From Azonexaceae bacterium (GTDB taxonomy: Bacteria; Pseudomonadota; Gammaproteobacteria; Burkholderiales; Rhodocyclaceae), in the NCBI GenBank assembly GCA_009469665.1, contig SSTB01000189.1, forward strand, positions 1 to 17,913: DNA of 17,913 nt. The letters run 5' to 3'. The position numbers were made by a program, and so were the translations under genes. Below are positions 1-7,029 of this stretch, in pieces. The number at the start of each line of letters is the position of its first letter. Position 1 is the first letter of the stretch. The notes beneath the pieces were generated by a model. It saw nothing but the letters and a program-made list of their open reading frames with translations, had not been told where the DNA came from and ran no database searches.

Positions 1-423
1 CATGCGCACTAGGCCCAGGGCGGCGGTGAACCCGGCGGTGCCGAGGGCCATGGCCTCGTAGAGCGAAAGCCCCGAAGGCAGGGGCACCACCCAGTCCGCC
101 GGAACCCGGGCAATTTGCGCGTAGCCGCCGTGACGGGCGACGCCGATATCATAACTGGTGGCGATGACCCGGTCGCCTGGCGCAAAACGCGGGTCGGCGC
201 TCTGGACCACCGTCCCGGCCATGTCGATGCCACCCACACAGGGAAAACGGCGGATGATGCGCCCGGCGCCGGTGGCGGCCAAGGCATCCTTGTAATTGAC
301 GCTCGAATAGGCCACCCGCAGGGTGACTTCCCCCGCATCGAGGGCGTCCTGCTCCAGGTCGACAAAGCCCGCGACGGTCTTCCCGTCCTTGTCCTCGATC
401 AGCAGGGCCTTGAATGGATTCAT
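1..423 (-). CDS. acuI: YhdH/AcuI-type acrylyl-CoA reductase (NADPH), MDR superfamily, 5' part only
   Basis: This is the N-terminal 141 residues of a zinc-free medium-chain dehydrogenase/reductase; the rest (the family is about 325-330 aa) lies beyond position 1. My translation of the reverse strand gives the family's order of motifs: SSVNYKDALA near residue 40, then GIDMAGTV, DPRFAPGDRV, and GTAGFTAALG near residue 130. These match the E. coli YhdH/AcuI pattern closely. Members reduce acryloyl-CoA to propionyl-CoA with NADPH in the cytoplasm, in 3-hydroxypropionate or DMSP metabolism or as acrylate detoxification. The ATG at 423-421 has a good Shine-Dalgarno AGGAG (434-430) six bases upstream. 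It is divergent from the NlpC/P60 gene. The family is seen in the sequence; the exact substrate is inferred, since other YhdH-like quinone reductases exist. Confidence 0.85.
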   Translation of the reverse strand, partial: MNPFKALLIEDKDGKTVAGFVDLEQDALDAGEVTLRVAYSSVNYKDALAATGAGRIIRRFPCVGGIDMAGTVVQSADPRFAPGDRVIATSYDIGVARHGGYAQIARVPADWVVPLPSGLSLYEAMALGTAGFTAALGLVRM

Positions 424-444
424 TTTCGTCTCCTAGGACCGTTA

Positions 445-474
445 ATTGTATTCATAATTACGAATTCTGGCCAA
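445..474 (-). promoter_or_regulatory. Putative promoter of the acuI-like gene
   Basis: Reading the minus strand, TTGGCC (474-469) is followed after 18 bases by TACAAT (450-445), which is 5/6 to the sigma-70 -10 consensus. The start codon is at 423, leaving a leader of about 15 bases that carries the AGGAG ribosome binding site. The call rests on hexamer match and placement only. Confidence 0.45.
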
Positions 475-480
475 CACCCA

Positions 481-497
481 AAGTGGTCTGACCACAA
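481..497. promoter_or_regulatory. FadR/GntR-like operator palindrome between divergent genes
   Basis: GTGGTC-T-GACCAC (483-495) is a perfect 6-bp inverted repeat with a one-base centre, with outer AA at each side (481-482 and 496-497). The core TGGTCTGACCA matches the TGGTCnGACCA form of operators bound by FadR and other FCD-type GntR regulators. It lies just upstream of the putative promoters on both strands. The palindrome is directly visible; the regulator family is inferred from similarity to the known consensus. Confidence 0.55.
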
Positions 498-500
498 GTC

Positions 501-529
501 TTTACGCTGTGGAGTTTTTCACATACACT
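501..529 (+). promoter_or_regulatory. Putative promoter of the NlpC/P60 gene, start-codon proximal
   Basis: TTTACG (501-506) and TACACT (524-529) are separated by 17 bases, each 4/6 to the sigma-70 consensus. Only 8 bases separate the -10 box from the ATG at 538, so the transcript would begin at or within a couple of bases of the start codon. This fits the absence of a Shine-Dalgarno sequence at usual distance. Confidence 0.4.
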
Positions 530-537
530 CCGGCCCC

Positions 538-1053
538 ATGCGTAAATCTTTCGCCCGTATTTCTGCTCCCCTTCTGCTCGCCGCCGCCCTCGTGTGCGGT
601 CCACTCGCGAGCCAGGCCGCAGAACAGAAGCCCAGCGACGAAGGCCCTTCCCTGCTGGAACGTTACACCAACGCCGCCCAGGATGTCATCCTGCACGGCC
701 TCAAGCTGGTGGGCGTTAACTACCGCCTGGGAGGCAACGACGAAAGCAGCGGTCTCGACTGCAGCGGCTTCGTCCGCCTGGTGTTCAAGGAAACCCTAGG
801 CACCCTGCTTCCCCGCACTGCCAAGGAAATGAGCGAAGTCGGCGAACATGTCGACGCTTCTGAGCTTAAACCTGGCGATCTGGTGTTCTTCAACACCATG
901 AAGCGTGCCTTCTCCCACGTCGGCATCTATCTCGGCGACAACCACTTCCTCCACGCCCCCAAACCTGGAGCCGAAGTCCGGGTCGAGAGCATGCAGAGCA
1001 GCTACTGGGTCAAGCGCTTCAACGGCGCCCGGCGAGTTCTCGACCAGGAATAA
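538..1053 (+). CDS. Secreted NlpC/P60 (C40) family cell-wall peptidase
   Basis: 171 aa, with a Sec signal peptide (basic MRKSFAR, hydrophobic core to about residue 24, cleavage around ASQA-A near 27) and a single NlpC/P60 domain. The catalytic triad is visible: Cys75 in GLDCSGFV, His127 in FSHVGIYL and His139 in HFLHAPKPG. Such enzymes cleave peptidoglycan stem peptides (gamma-D-Glu-meso-DAP or cross-link bonds, as in E. coli MepS/MepH) in the periplasm. The reading frame is open upstream to 115, but the ATG at 538 is chosen because the signal peptide starts there. No Shine-Dalgarno precedes it; the promoter position suggests a leaderless message. There is no lipobox, so it is probably soluble in the periplasm. 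The exact bond cleaved cannot be told from the sequence. Confidence 0.88.
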   Translation: MRKSFARISAPLLLAAALVCGPLASQAAEQKPSDEGPSLLERYTNAAQDVILHGLKLVGVNYRLGGNDESSGLDCSGFVRLVFKETLGTLLPRTAKEMSEVGEHVDASELKPGDLVFFNTMKRAFSHVGIYLGDNHFLHAPKPGAEVRVESMQSSYWVKRFNGARRVLDQE

Positions 1054-1060
1054 GCGCGGT

Positions 1061-1088
1061 GGTGCGCCCTCGCAGCGCACCTTGCTTT
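1061..1088 (+). terminator. Hairpin after the NlpC/P60 gene, possible terminator
   Basis: GGTGCGC (1061-1067) and GCGCACC (1075-1081) form a perfect 7-bp GC-rich stem with a 7-base loop, 7 bases after the stop codon. It is followed by TTGCTTTG, only a partial T-tract, so termination may be weak. The rest of the gap to 1255 shows no gene. Confidence 0.45.
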
Positions 1089-1255
1089 GCGTCGTCTCTC
1101 CGTCGTTCAGATGAGTGTGGATCACGGCCGGGAGCCGGTGCTCCTGCTTTCTCCCGCCGGTGCACTACGTGGTGCTTCGGGGCCCGGAGTCGCCGCACCG
1201 CAAGTTCATGGCTTGGCCTCCTCGTCAATCTGCTTGGGCACATTCCTGAACGCCC

Positions 1256-2161
1256 ATGAAGCTCTACTACTATCGCGACCCGATAGGCAATTTCGGAGAC
1301 GATCTCAATCCCTGGATTTGGACCAGCTTGCTGCCCGAAATCCTGGATGGCGATGACAAGGAGTTGTTTCTGGGCATCGGGACGGTCATCAATTCGGCCG
1401 TTCCTGCCGCGCCCCGCAAGCTGGTCTTCGGTGCCGGGCTGGGCTACGTCGGCATGCCTGCAATCGACGCGCGCTGGCGTTTTCGTTTTGTCCGAGGTCC
1501 GTTGACTGCCCACCGGCTTGGGCTCGATTCCCGCTTGGCGATCACCGATCCGGCCATCCTGGTTGCGACGCTCCTCGCAACACCGGAACCCGAAAAGCGC
1601 TACCCCGTCAGTTACATGCCCCATCACGTCAGCACCCGCATGGCGGACTGGCAGCACCTGTGCACATTGGCCAGTGTCAATTACCTGGATCCCGCAGCCA
1701 ATATCCACGAGACGCTGCTTCGCATACGCCAGTCGCGTGTCGTGCTCTGCGAGGCCATGCACGGCGCCATTGTCGCCGACGCCCTTCGGGTCCCTTGGAT
1801 CCCCGTCAGCGCCTATGACCACATTCTTGAGTTCAAGTGGCGAGACTGGTGTCAGACGGTCAATTTGGACTATCGGCCCCAGCATCTGCCCCGAGTATTT
1901 GACGCTGAGCGCCTGCATTCCTTGGGAGAGCGGCAGCGTAACCGGGTCAAGAGGCTCCTCAGGGCAGCGGGAATCTGGTCCCCGAACTGGCGTCGCCCTC
2001 CGCCGGCCCGGAACCTTGCCAGTGCCGAAGGCCCAGCGGTCGAGGCCCTGGCAGATCTGGCGCGGCGAGTGCCACCGCTCTTGAGTGAAACACGGGTACA
2101 TAGCAACAATCTCTCCCGGGTTCATGAGGAAATCGAGCGCCTGCGCCGGGATTTCGAGTAG
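1256..2161 (+). CDS. Polysaccharide pyruvyl transferase family protein (ExoV-like)
   Basis: 301 aa. The N-terminus MKLYYYRDPIGNFGDDLN (residues 1-18) is the hallmark of the polysaccharide pyruvyl transferase fold as found in ExoV-like proteins. Further support comes from FLGIGTVIN, the FVRGPLTAHRLG segment and the CEAMHGAIVADALRVPWIPV segment about residues 163-182, where the conserved His of the family lies. Members move a pyruvyl group from phosphoenolpyruvate to a sugar as a ketal during exopolysaccharide or cell-wall polymer synthesis. The last 65 or so residues are Arg/Glu-rich and may be helical. The ATG at 1256 opens directly on the conserved motif; no clear Shine-Dalgarno is visible. 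No glycosyltransferase or polymer export gene is adjacent, so the acceptor is unknown. Confidence 0.82.
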   Translation: MKLYYYRDPIGNFGDDLNPWIWTSLLPEILDGDDKELFLGIGTVINSAVPAAPRKLVFGAGLGYVGMPAIDARWRFRFVRGPLTAHRLGLDSRLAITDPAILVATLLATPEPEKRYPVSYMPHHVSTRMADWQHLCTLASVNYLDPAANIHETLLRIRQSRVVLCEAMHGAIVADALRVPWIPVSAYDHILEFKWRDWCQTVNLDYRPQHLPRVFDAERLHSLGERQRNRVKRLLRAAGIWSPNWRRPPPARNLASAEGPAVEALADLARRVPPLLSETRVHSNNLSRVHEEIERLRRDFE

Positions 2162-2185
2162 GTTCGCCTAGTTCTTCGGACAGTG

Positions 2186-2204
2186 ATTCATAAGCATTCT
2201 CATT
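2186..2204 (-). promoter_or_regulatory. Fur box upstream of the ferric-iron binding protein gene
   Basis: On the minus strand the 19 bases are AATGAGAATGCTTATGAAT. By eye 15 of 19 match the Fur consensus form AATGATAATGATTATCATT. It overlaps the -35 region of the promoter at 2203-2231, where Fe-Fur would block RNA polymerase. More CATT/CTCATT units continue to about 2217, so a second Fur dimer may bind. Confidence 0.7.
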
Positions 2205-2231
2205 TACATCCTCATTCACTCTCGGTAGACT
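2203..2231 (+). promoter_or_regulatory. Sigma-70 promoter of the iron-binding protein gene
   Basis: TTTACA (2203-2208, 5/6) and TAGACT (2226-2231, 4/6) are spaced by exactly 17 bases. Transcription would start near 2238, giving a leader of about 32 bases that holds AGGAG (2258-2262), 7 bases before the ATG at 2270. The Fur box overlaps the -35 element. Confidence 0.65.
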
Positions 2232-2269
2232 GCGGCCCGCACCTAACCTATTTCCGCAGGAGCCCTTCC

Positions 2270-3283
2270 ATGAAGTCCCGCCTCACTCTCGCCGCCCTCG
2301 TCCTGACTGTCGCTGCTGGCGCCCAGGCCGAAGATAAGGCTCTCAACCTTTATTCCGCCCGTCACTACCAAACCGACGAAGCGCTTTACGAAAACTTCAC
2401 CAAACAAACCGGCATCAAGATCAATCGTATAGAGGGGAAGGAAGACGAACTTCTGGAGCGCATCCGGAACGAAGGCGCCAATAGCCCGGCCGATATTCTG
2501 CTCACCGTCGATGCCGCACGCTTGGCCAAGGCCCACGAGTTGGGCCTCTTCGCTTCCGTGACGTCGAAGCTTCTCGAATCCCGCATCCCGGCCCACCTAC
2601 GCACCGAAGACTGGTTCTCGTTTTCCACCCGCGCCCGGGTCATCGTGTATAACAAAACGAGTGTCAACGCCGACCAGATTCGCAGCTACGACGATCTCGC
2701 CAGCCCGGCCCTGAGGGGCAAAGTCTGCTCCCGCTCCGGCTCCCACCCCTACAATCTGTCCCTGATGGCCTCCATCATCGCCAATCAGGGTGAGGCCAAG
2801 GCCGAGGAATGGGCCAGGGGTGTCGTCTCGAACTTCGCCCGCGCCCCCAAGGGCGGCGATACGGATCAGATCAAGGCGGTCGCCGCTGGCGAGTGCCAGG
2901 TGGCCATTTCCAACACCTACTATGTGGCCCGTCTGCTGCGCTCCGCCAAACCGGAAGAGCAAAAACTCATGGAAAAAGTCGGCGTCGTGTGGCCCAACCA
3001 GGCCAGCAGCGGTACCCATATCAATGTCTCTGGCGCCGGAGTGCTGAAGACCGCGCCCCACAAGGAGGCTGCGGTCAAGTTCCTGGAATATCTGGCCTCC
3101 GACGAGGCCCAGCGCTATTTTGCCGACGGCAACAACGAGTGGCCGGCTGTGGATAGCGTCAGGGTCGCCAACCCTGCCCTCGACGCCCTGGGCAAGTTCA
3201 AGGCCGACAAGCTGCCGGTGAAGAATCTGGCCATGTACCAGGCCAAAGCCCAGATGATCTTCGACCGTGCCGGTTTCAAGTAA
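2270..3283 (+). CDS. fbpA: Ferric-iron ABC transporter periplasmic binding protein (FbpA/FutA family)
   Basis: 337 aa with a Sec signal peptide cleaved near AQA-ED (residue 20). The mature protein opens with LNLYSARHYQTDEALYENF, the family signature. The twin tyrosines that bind Fe3+ are present as Tyr217-Tyr218 in ISNTYYVARL. Cys153 and Cys209 could form a disulfide. It captures ferric iron in the periplasm and delivers it to the permease-ATPase pair encoded at 3563-5200 and 5230-6303. The ATG at 2270 is fixed by AGGAG and by the signal peptide; the upstream open frame from 2183 would run through the promoter. Iron repression is expected from the Fur box. It is convergent with the permease gene rather than in one operon with it, which is unusual for this family. 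Confidence 0.93.
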   Translation: MKSRLTLAALVLTVAAGAQAEDKALNLYSARHYQTDEALYENFTKQTGIKINRIEGKEDELLERIRNEGANSPADILLTVDAARLAKAHELGLFASVTSKLLESRIPAHLRTEDWFSFSTRARVIVYNKTSVNADQIRSYDDLASPALRGKVCSRSGSHPYNLSLMASIIANQGEAKAEEWARGVVSNFARAPKGGDTDQIKAVAAGECQVAISNTYYVARLLRSAKPEEQKLMEKVGVVWPNQASSGTHINVSGAGVLKTAPHKEAAVKFLEYLASDEAQRYFADGNNEWPAVDSVRVANPALDALGKFKADKLPVKNLAMYQAKAQMIFDRAGFK

Positions 3284-3302
3284 TTCTAGAAACCTCAGTT
3301 TG

Positions 3303-3419
3303 ACGAGCCCGTTGGTGCGTTCGGGCGGGAATCTGGCGCGAAGCGGCGACGCGACAGGCTCATGCCTGCAAGGAGGAGCGACAAAGCCAGGCGCCCCCCG
3401 GATGCGCCAGCGGGCTCGT
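3303..3419. other. Long imperfect hairpin in the convergent gap (candidate repeat or structured RNA)
   Basis: ACGAGCCCG (3303-3311) pairs with CGGGCTCGT (3411-3419). After a 2x2 internal loop, 3314-3325 pairs with 3397-3408 (12 pairs, three of them G-U). Further in, CTGGC (3333-3337) pairs with GCCAG (3386-3390), and the tip has CAGGC-TCAT-GCCTG (3355-3368). The whole folds as one element of about 117 nt, far beyond a simple terminator. It has no open frame I recognise. It may be a dispersed intergenic repeat, a MITE-like element or a non-coding RNA; the strand cannot be decided. Confidence 0.6.
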
Positions 3420-3538
3420 AGCAATGGACCCGACGGGTGAGCGTCGTGGAGGTGCGCGGAGGTCCAAGGCACAAGGCATTGCGGGGACTGACCAGCGGCC
3501 AACTGAGGTTGCTAGGATAATCCCCGGTCGCCTGGTCG

Positions 3539-3570
3539 GCGCCCCGCCTCGGCGGGGCGCTTTCATTTGC
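3539..3570 (+). terminator. Rho-independent terminator between the convergent iron genes
   Basis: GCGCCCCGC (3539-3547), loop CTCG, GCGGGGCGC (3552-3560) form a 9-bp GC stem followed by TTTCATTTG. The T-rich stretch follows on the plus strand, so it fits the end of the fbpA transcript. The stem also abuts the permease stop codon (3565-3563) and could act on that side less efficiently, since no T-run follows it on the minus strand. Confidence 0.7.
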
Positions 3571-5200
3571 GGGAACTGTAAATCTGGCGCGACAGGGCGA
3601 TCAGGGGGAGCAGCCCGACGGCAACGATGGCCAGGGCGGCGGTGGAAGCCTCGGCCAAGCGTTCGTCGGATGCCAGCGTATAGGCCTGGGTGGCCAGAGT
3701 GTCGAAATTGAAGGGGCGCATCACCAGAGTGGCGGGCAATTCCTTCATCACATCGACGAAGACCAGCAGCCCGGCGGTGAACAGGCTACCGCGCAGGATG
3801 GGCACATGGACCCGGCGCAGGGTTTCCGCCTGCCCAGCTCCCAGGCTGCGGGAAGCATCGTCCATGGCCGGCGTGATCTTGGCCAGGCTCGCCTCTACCG
3901 TTTGCAGGGCGACGGCCATGAAGCGCACCAGATAGGCGTAGACCAGGGCGGCGATTCCACCCGTGAGTAGCAAGCCGGGATTCTCACCGAACCAGGCCTG
4001 CCACTGGCCGGCCAGCCAATTGTCGAGGCGGGTGACGGGGATCAGCACCCCTACTGCGATGACCGCCCCGGGCACGGCGTAGCCCATGCCCACCAGGCGA
4101 TTGAGTCCGACGGACAGGAGAGACTTCGACAGGCGGGCGCTGTAGGCGAGCAGCAAGGACAGGCTGACCGCCACCAGGGCGGTGGCTCCAGCCAGAACGA
4201 AGCTGTTGCGGGCCAGCACCAGGAAGCGCGCGCCGAACTGGGCATCTCCCTCTGTGAGCGCCATCCTGAGCAGAAGCGCCGCCGGTAGCAGGAAGCCAAG
4301 GCAGAAAGGCAGGAGGCAGACGGAAAAGGCCAGGAAGGCCGGTCCCCCGCGTAAGCGTGCGCCGTGATGGGGACGCTGGCGCCCGGTGGTGTTGTGATAG
4401 CGAGCCCGCCCACGCGAGGAGCGTTCCAGCAGGACCAGAATCAGGACGAAGCCCAGGAGCATGGCAGCCAGTTGCGCCGAGGCCACCCGGTCGCCGAGCG
4501 AGAACCAGGCGCGGTAAATGCCGGTAGTAAAGGTATTGACCGCGAAATAGGCCACGGTACCGTAATCCGCCAGGGTTTCCATGAGAGCCAGGGCCACGCC
4601 TGCCGCCACCGCCGGCCGGGCCAGGGGAAGCGAAACAGTGAAGAAGGCCCGCCACGGACCCAGACCCAGGGTACGAGCCGCCTCCAGCATGCCCCCCGCC
4701 CGCTCGATGAAGGCATTGCGCACCAGCAGATACACATAGGGATAAAGCACGCAGACGAACATCAACATGGCCCCGGGCAGGGTGCGGATATCGGGAAACC
4801 AGTAGTCGCCATGCTGCCAGCCGAAGGTATCGCGCAGCAGGGTCTGTACCGGCCCGACGAACTGCAGGAAATCGGTATACACGTACGCCATTACATAGGC
4901 CGGCACTGCCAGGGGCAAGACCAGGGCCCAGGCAAAAAACCGCTGACCTGGAAATTCGTGCATGGCAGTGAGCCAAGCGGTGGCCACCCCAACCGCGGCG
5001 ACGCCAAGCCCCACTCCCAGGCAGAGCAGGAGCGAGTTGCGCACGTAATCCCCCAGGACCGTCCCGGCAAGATGAGCCCAGGTAGCGCCGGTTCCTCCGG
5101 CAAAGAGGTTGAGGGCCACGCTGGCCACTGGCACGGCGGCCAAGACCGCGATGACTACGGCAGCCAGTGTCAGGAAGGGAAAGGAACGGGAAGCGGTCAT
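3563..5200 (-). CDS. fbpB: Ferric-iron ABC transporter permease (FbpB family, two fused permease halves)
   Basis: 545 aa, highly hydrophobic, with two tandem binding-protein-dependent permease domains as in FbpB/SfuB. Each half has its EAA loop, the contact for the ATPase: EAARTLGLGPWRAFF at residues 173-187 and DASRSLGAGQAETLRRVHVPIL at about 448-469. A charged, Arg-rich cytoplasmic linker (about 259-286) separates the halves. The end TLATQAYTLASDERLAEAS is typical of iron permeases. It forms the inner-membrane channel for iron from the binding protein encoded at 2270-3283 and works with the ATPase at 5230-6303. It is transcribed against fbpA and away from fbpC, so the three subunits need at least three promoters. 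The ATG at 5200 gives the full first membrane segment; the leader is only about 7-8 bases with a weak ribosome site. Confidence 0.92.
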   Translation of the reverse strand: MTASRSFPFLTLAAVVIAVLAAVPVASVALNLFAGGTGATWAHLAGTVLGDYVRNSLLLCLGVGLGVAAVGVATAWLTAMHEFPGQRFFAWALVLPLAVPAYVMAYVYTDFLQFVGPVQTLLRDTFGWQHGDYWFPDIRTLPGAMLMFVCVLYPYVYLLVRNAFIERAGGMLEAARTLGLGPWRAFFTVSLPLARPAVAAGVALALMETLADYGTVAYFAVNTFTTGIYRAWFSLGDRVASAQLAAMLLGFVLILVLLERSSRGRARYHNTTGRQRPHHGARLRGGPAFLAFSVCLLPFCLGFLLPAALLLRMALTEGDAQFGARFLVLARNSFVLAGATALVAVSLSLLLAYSARLSKSLLSVGLNRLVGMGYAVPGAVIAVGVLIPVTRLDNWLAGQWQAWFGENPGLLLTGGIAALVYAYLVRFMAVALQTVEASLAKITPAMDDASRSLGAGQAETLRRVHVPILRGSLFTAGLLVFVDVMKELPATLVMRPFNFDTLATQAYTLASDERLAEASTAALAIVAVGLLPLIALSRQIYSSRK

Positions 5201-5210
5201 GAAAAGGAAT

Positions 5211-5225
5211 GCGAATTATAATCGC
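5211..5225. promoter_or_regulatory. Shared divergent promoter core with a dyad (fbpB / fbpC)
   Basis: TATAAT occurs on the plus strand at 5217-5222 and on the minus strand at 5220-5215, so the two divergent genes appear to share overlapping -10 boxes. The dyad GCGA-N7-TCGC (5211-5225) is centred on them and could be an operator. The plus-strand box ends 7 bases before the fbpC ATG; the minus-strand box ends 14 bases before the fbpB ATG. No good -35 is seen for either. The -10 boxes are exact; pairing with start sites is inference. Confidence 0.5.
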
Positions 5226-5229
5226 TGCC

Positions 5230-6303
5230 ATGTCCCAACTCGAACTTACCCAGGTCGTCCAGCGATACGGGAGCCATACGGTCGTCGCTGGAATTGACTT
5301 TCACCTGGAGTCGGGCACCATCGCCTGTCTCCTGGGCCCTTCGGGCTGTGGCAAAACCACCCTACTCCGCTGTATCGCTGGCTTCGAGGATATCGCGGGG
5401 GGTGAGATCCGCCTCCATGGGCTCCCCGTGAGCCGCCCCGGCAGCCGGGTGCCGCCGGAACGCCGCGAGGTGGGCATGGTGTTCCAGGACTACGCCCTTT
5501 TCCCCCACCTTCCCGTCGCCGCCAACGTGGCTTTTGGACTTGCCGGAACCCCCGAGGCGGAGCGTCGGGAGCGGGTCGAGCAACTCCTCGCCACCGTGGG
5601 CCTCGCCGGTCAGGGGCAAAAATTCCCTCACGAGCTGTCCGGCGGGCAGCAGCAGCGGGTAGCCCTGGCCCGCGCCCTGGCACCACGCCCGCAACTGCTG
5701 CTGCTCGACGAGCCCTTCTCCAACCTGGACGTGGATTTGCGCGAACGCCTGTCCATCGAAGTGCGCGAAATCCTCAAGAGCGAAGGCATGACCGCCATTC
5801 TGGTCACCCACGACCAGCACGAGGCCTTCGCCATGGCCGACGAAGTCGGCGTCATGCACGAAGGCCGCATCCAGCAGTGGGACTCCCCCTACAACCTTTA
5901 CCACCGGCCAGCCAACCGCTTCGTCGCCGATTTCGTCGGCCAGGGGGTGTTCATCCGCGGCAACGTGCTCGATGCCCGGCGGGTGGAGGTGGAGCTCGGC
6001 GTGCTCGAGTCCGGCGTGCCGGTGGAGTGCAGCCTGGGCTGCGGGGCCTGCGGCAAGGGTTGCGGCGTGGAAGTGCTGCTGCGGCCAGACGATGTAGTCC
6101 ACGACGACAGAAGTCCGCAGCAGGCCGAAGTGCTGCACAAGGCCTTCCGTGGCGCCGACATCCTTTACACCCTGCGTCTGGACAGCGGCACCAAGGTGCT
6201 TTCCCTGGTGCCCTCCCACCACAACCATGCCCTGGGCGAAAAGATCGGCATTCGGCTGGACGCAGACCACGTCATCGCCTTCAAGACCGCGGCGCGGGGA
6301 TGA
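5230..6303 (+). CDS. fbpC: Ferric-iron ABC transporter ATP-binding protein (FbpC family)
   Basis: 357 aa. All nucleotide-binding motifs are present: Walker [10 protein letters not shown] (36-44), Q-loop Gln86 in [10 protein letters not shown], signature LSGGQ (136-140), Walker B LLLLDEP (156-162) and switch His194. A C-terminal regulatory TOBE-like domain follows, with the motif [11 protein letters not shown] (283-293) found in iron-type ATPases. It hydrolyses ATP at the inner membrane to drive Fe3+ uptake through FbpB. Odd feature: a cysteine cluster C-x3-C-x2-C-x3-C (Cys267, 271, 274, 278) sits in the regulatory domain. The ATG at 5230 is preferred over an in-frame ATG at 5209 because the homologous region starts there and the -10 box overlaps the earlier site. 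The stop codon overlaps the aat start (ATGA). Confidence 0.93.
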   Translation: MSQLELTQVVQRYGSHTVVAGIDFHLESGTIACLLGPSGCGKTTLLRCIAGFEDIAGGEIRLHGLPVSRPGSRVPPERREVGMVFQDYALFPHLPVAANVAFGLAGTPEAERRERVEQLLATVGLAGQGQKFPHELSGGQQQRVALARALAPRPQLLLLDEPFSNLDVDLRERLSIEVREILKSEGMTAILVTHDQHEAFAMADEVGVMHEGRIQQWDSPYNLYHRPANRFVADFVGQGVFIRGNVLDARRVEVELGVLESGVPVECSLGCGACGKGCGVEVLLRPDDVVHDDRSPQQAEVLHKAFRGADILYTLRLDSGTKVLSLVPSHHNHALGEKIGIRLDADHVIAFKTAARG

Positions 6304-7028
6304 TCCCCTGCCTGGGCCCCCTCGACCCCTTTCCCCCGGTCGAGACGGCGCCGCCGGACCTGGGAGGTCTGCTCGCCCTGGGGGGCGACCTCTCCCCCGC
6401 CCGCATCCTCGACGCCTACTGCCGCGGCATCTTTCCCTGGGGCACCCTGGAAGGACATCCCCTGTGGTACAGCCCCGATCCGCGCATGGTGCTGTTTCCC
6501 GAAGAACTGCGCATCAGCCGCTCCCTCCTGAAGACCCTGCGCAGCGGGCGCTACGCCCTCCGCGTCGATACGGATTTCGCTTCAGTTATTGCGGCCTGCG
6601 CCCAAACTCCTCGGCCTGGCCAGGCAGGAACCTGGATCTGTCCCGAAATGATCGACGCCTATTCAAGATTGCATGAACTCGGCTGGGCACATTCGGTCGA
6701 AGCGTACTGCGAAGGCGGTCTGATGGGTGGCTTGTACGGCCTGGCGATCGGGGGAATGTTCTACGGCGAATCAATGTTCTCCAGGCGTAGCGATGCTTCC
6801 AAGGCCGCTTTCGCATTTCTTGTCCATGCTCTTAAGGACCGCGGCATCGCCCTCATCGACTGCCAAATGCACACCGACCACCTCGCTTCCCTCGGTGCCC
6901 GACTCATCCCCCGCAGCGAATTCCTGCGCCGCCTCGGCATCCTGATTGCTGCCCCAGGCCACCGTGGCCCCTGGGCAACCCCAGCCGATCCCTGGGTCCG
7001 TAGTCCCTCGCCAACTAGCGGGCGATGA
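6300..7028 (+). CDS. aat: Leucyl/phenylalanyl-tRNA--protein transferase
   Basis: 242 aa, near the family's usual 230-240. It carries the typical stretches: [20 protein letters not shown] (residues about 28-47), [10 protein letters not shown], the catalytic-core [19 protein letters not shown] segment (about 141-159) and [18 protein letters not shown]. The enzyme transfers Leu or Phe from aminoacyl-tRNA to proteins with N-terminal Arg or Lys, which marks them for ClpS-ClpAP. Its ATG overlaps the fbpC stop by 4 bp, so translation is probably coupled to the iron-transport ATPase. The bpt gene starts after a single base. The last 20 or so residues are Pro/Ser-rich and look poorly conserved. Confidence 0.95.
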   Translation: MIPCLGPLDPFPPVETAPPDLGGLLALGGDLSPARILDAYCRGIFPWGTLEGHPLWYSPDPRMVLFPEELRISRSLLKTLRSGRYALRVDTDFASVIAACAQTPRPGQAGTWICPEMIDAYSRLHELGWAHSVEAYCEGGLMGGLYGLAIGGMFYGESMFSRRSDASKAAFAFLVHALKDRGIALIDCQMHTDHLASLGARLIPRSEFLRRLGILIAAPGHRGPWATPADPWVRSPSPTSGR

Positions 7029-7029
7029 T

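Noticed and set aside
2597..3502. Minus-strand open frame of 301 codons across fbpA
   Set aside because: Antisense shadow of the well-supported iron-binding protein gene; no recognisable domain and no ribosome site.
5209..5229. Upstream in-frame ATG for fbpC at 5209
   Set aside because: The extra seven residues (MRIIIAA) overlap the TATAAT box and do not belong to the family; the ATG at 5230 fits the homologous N-terminus.
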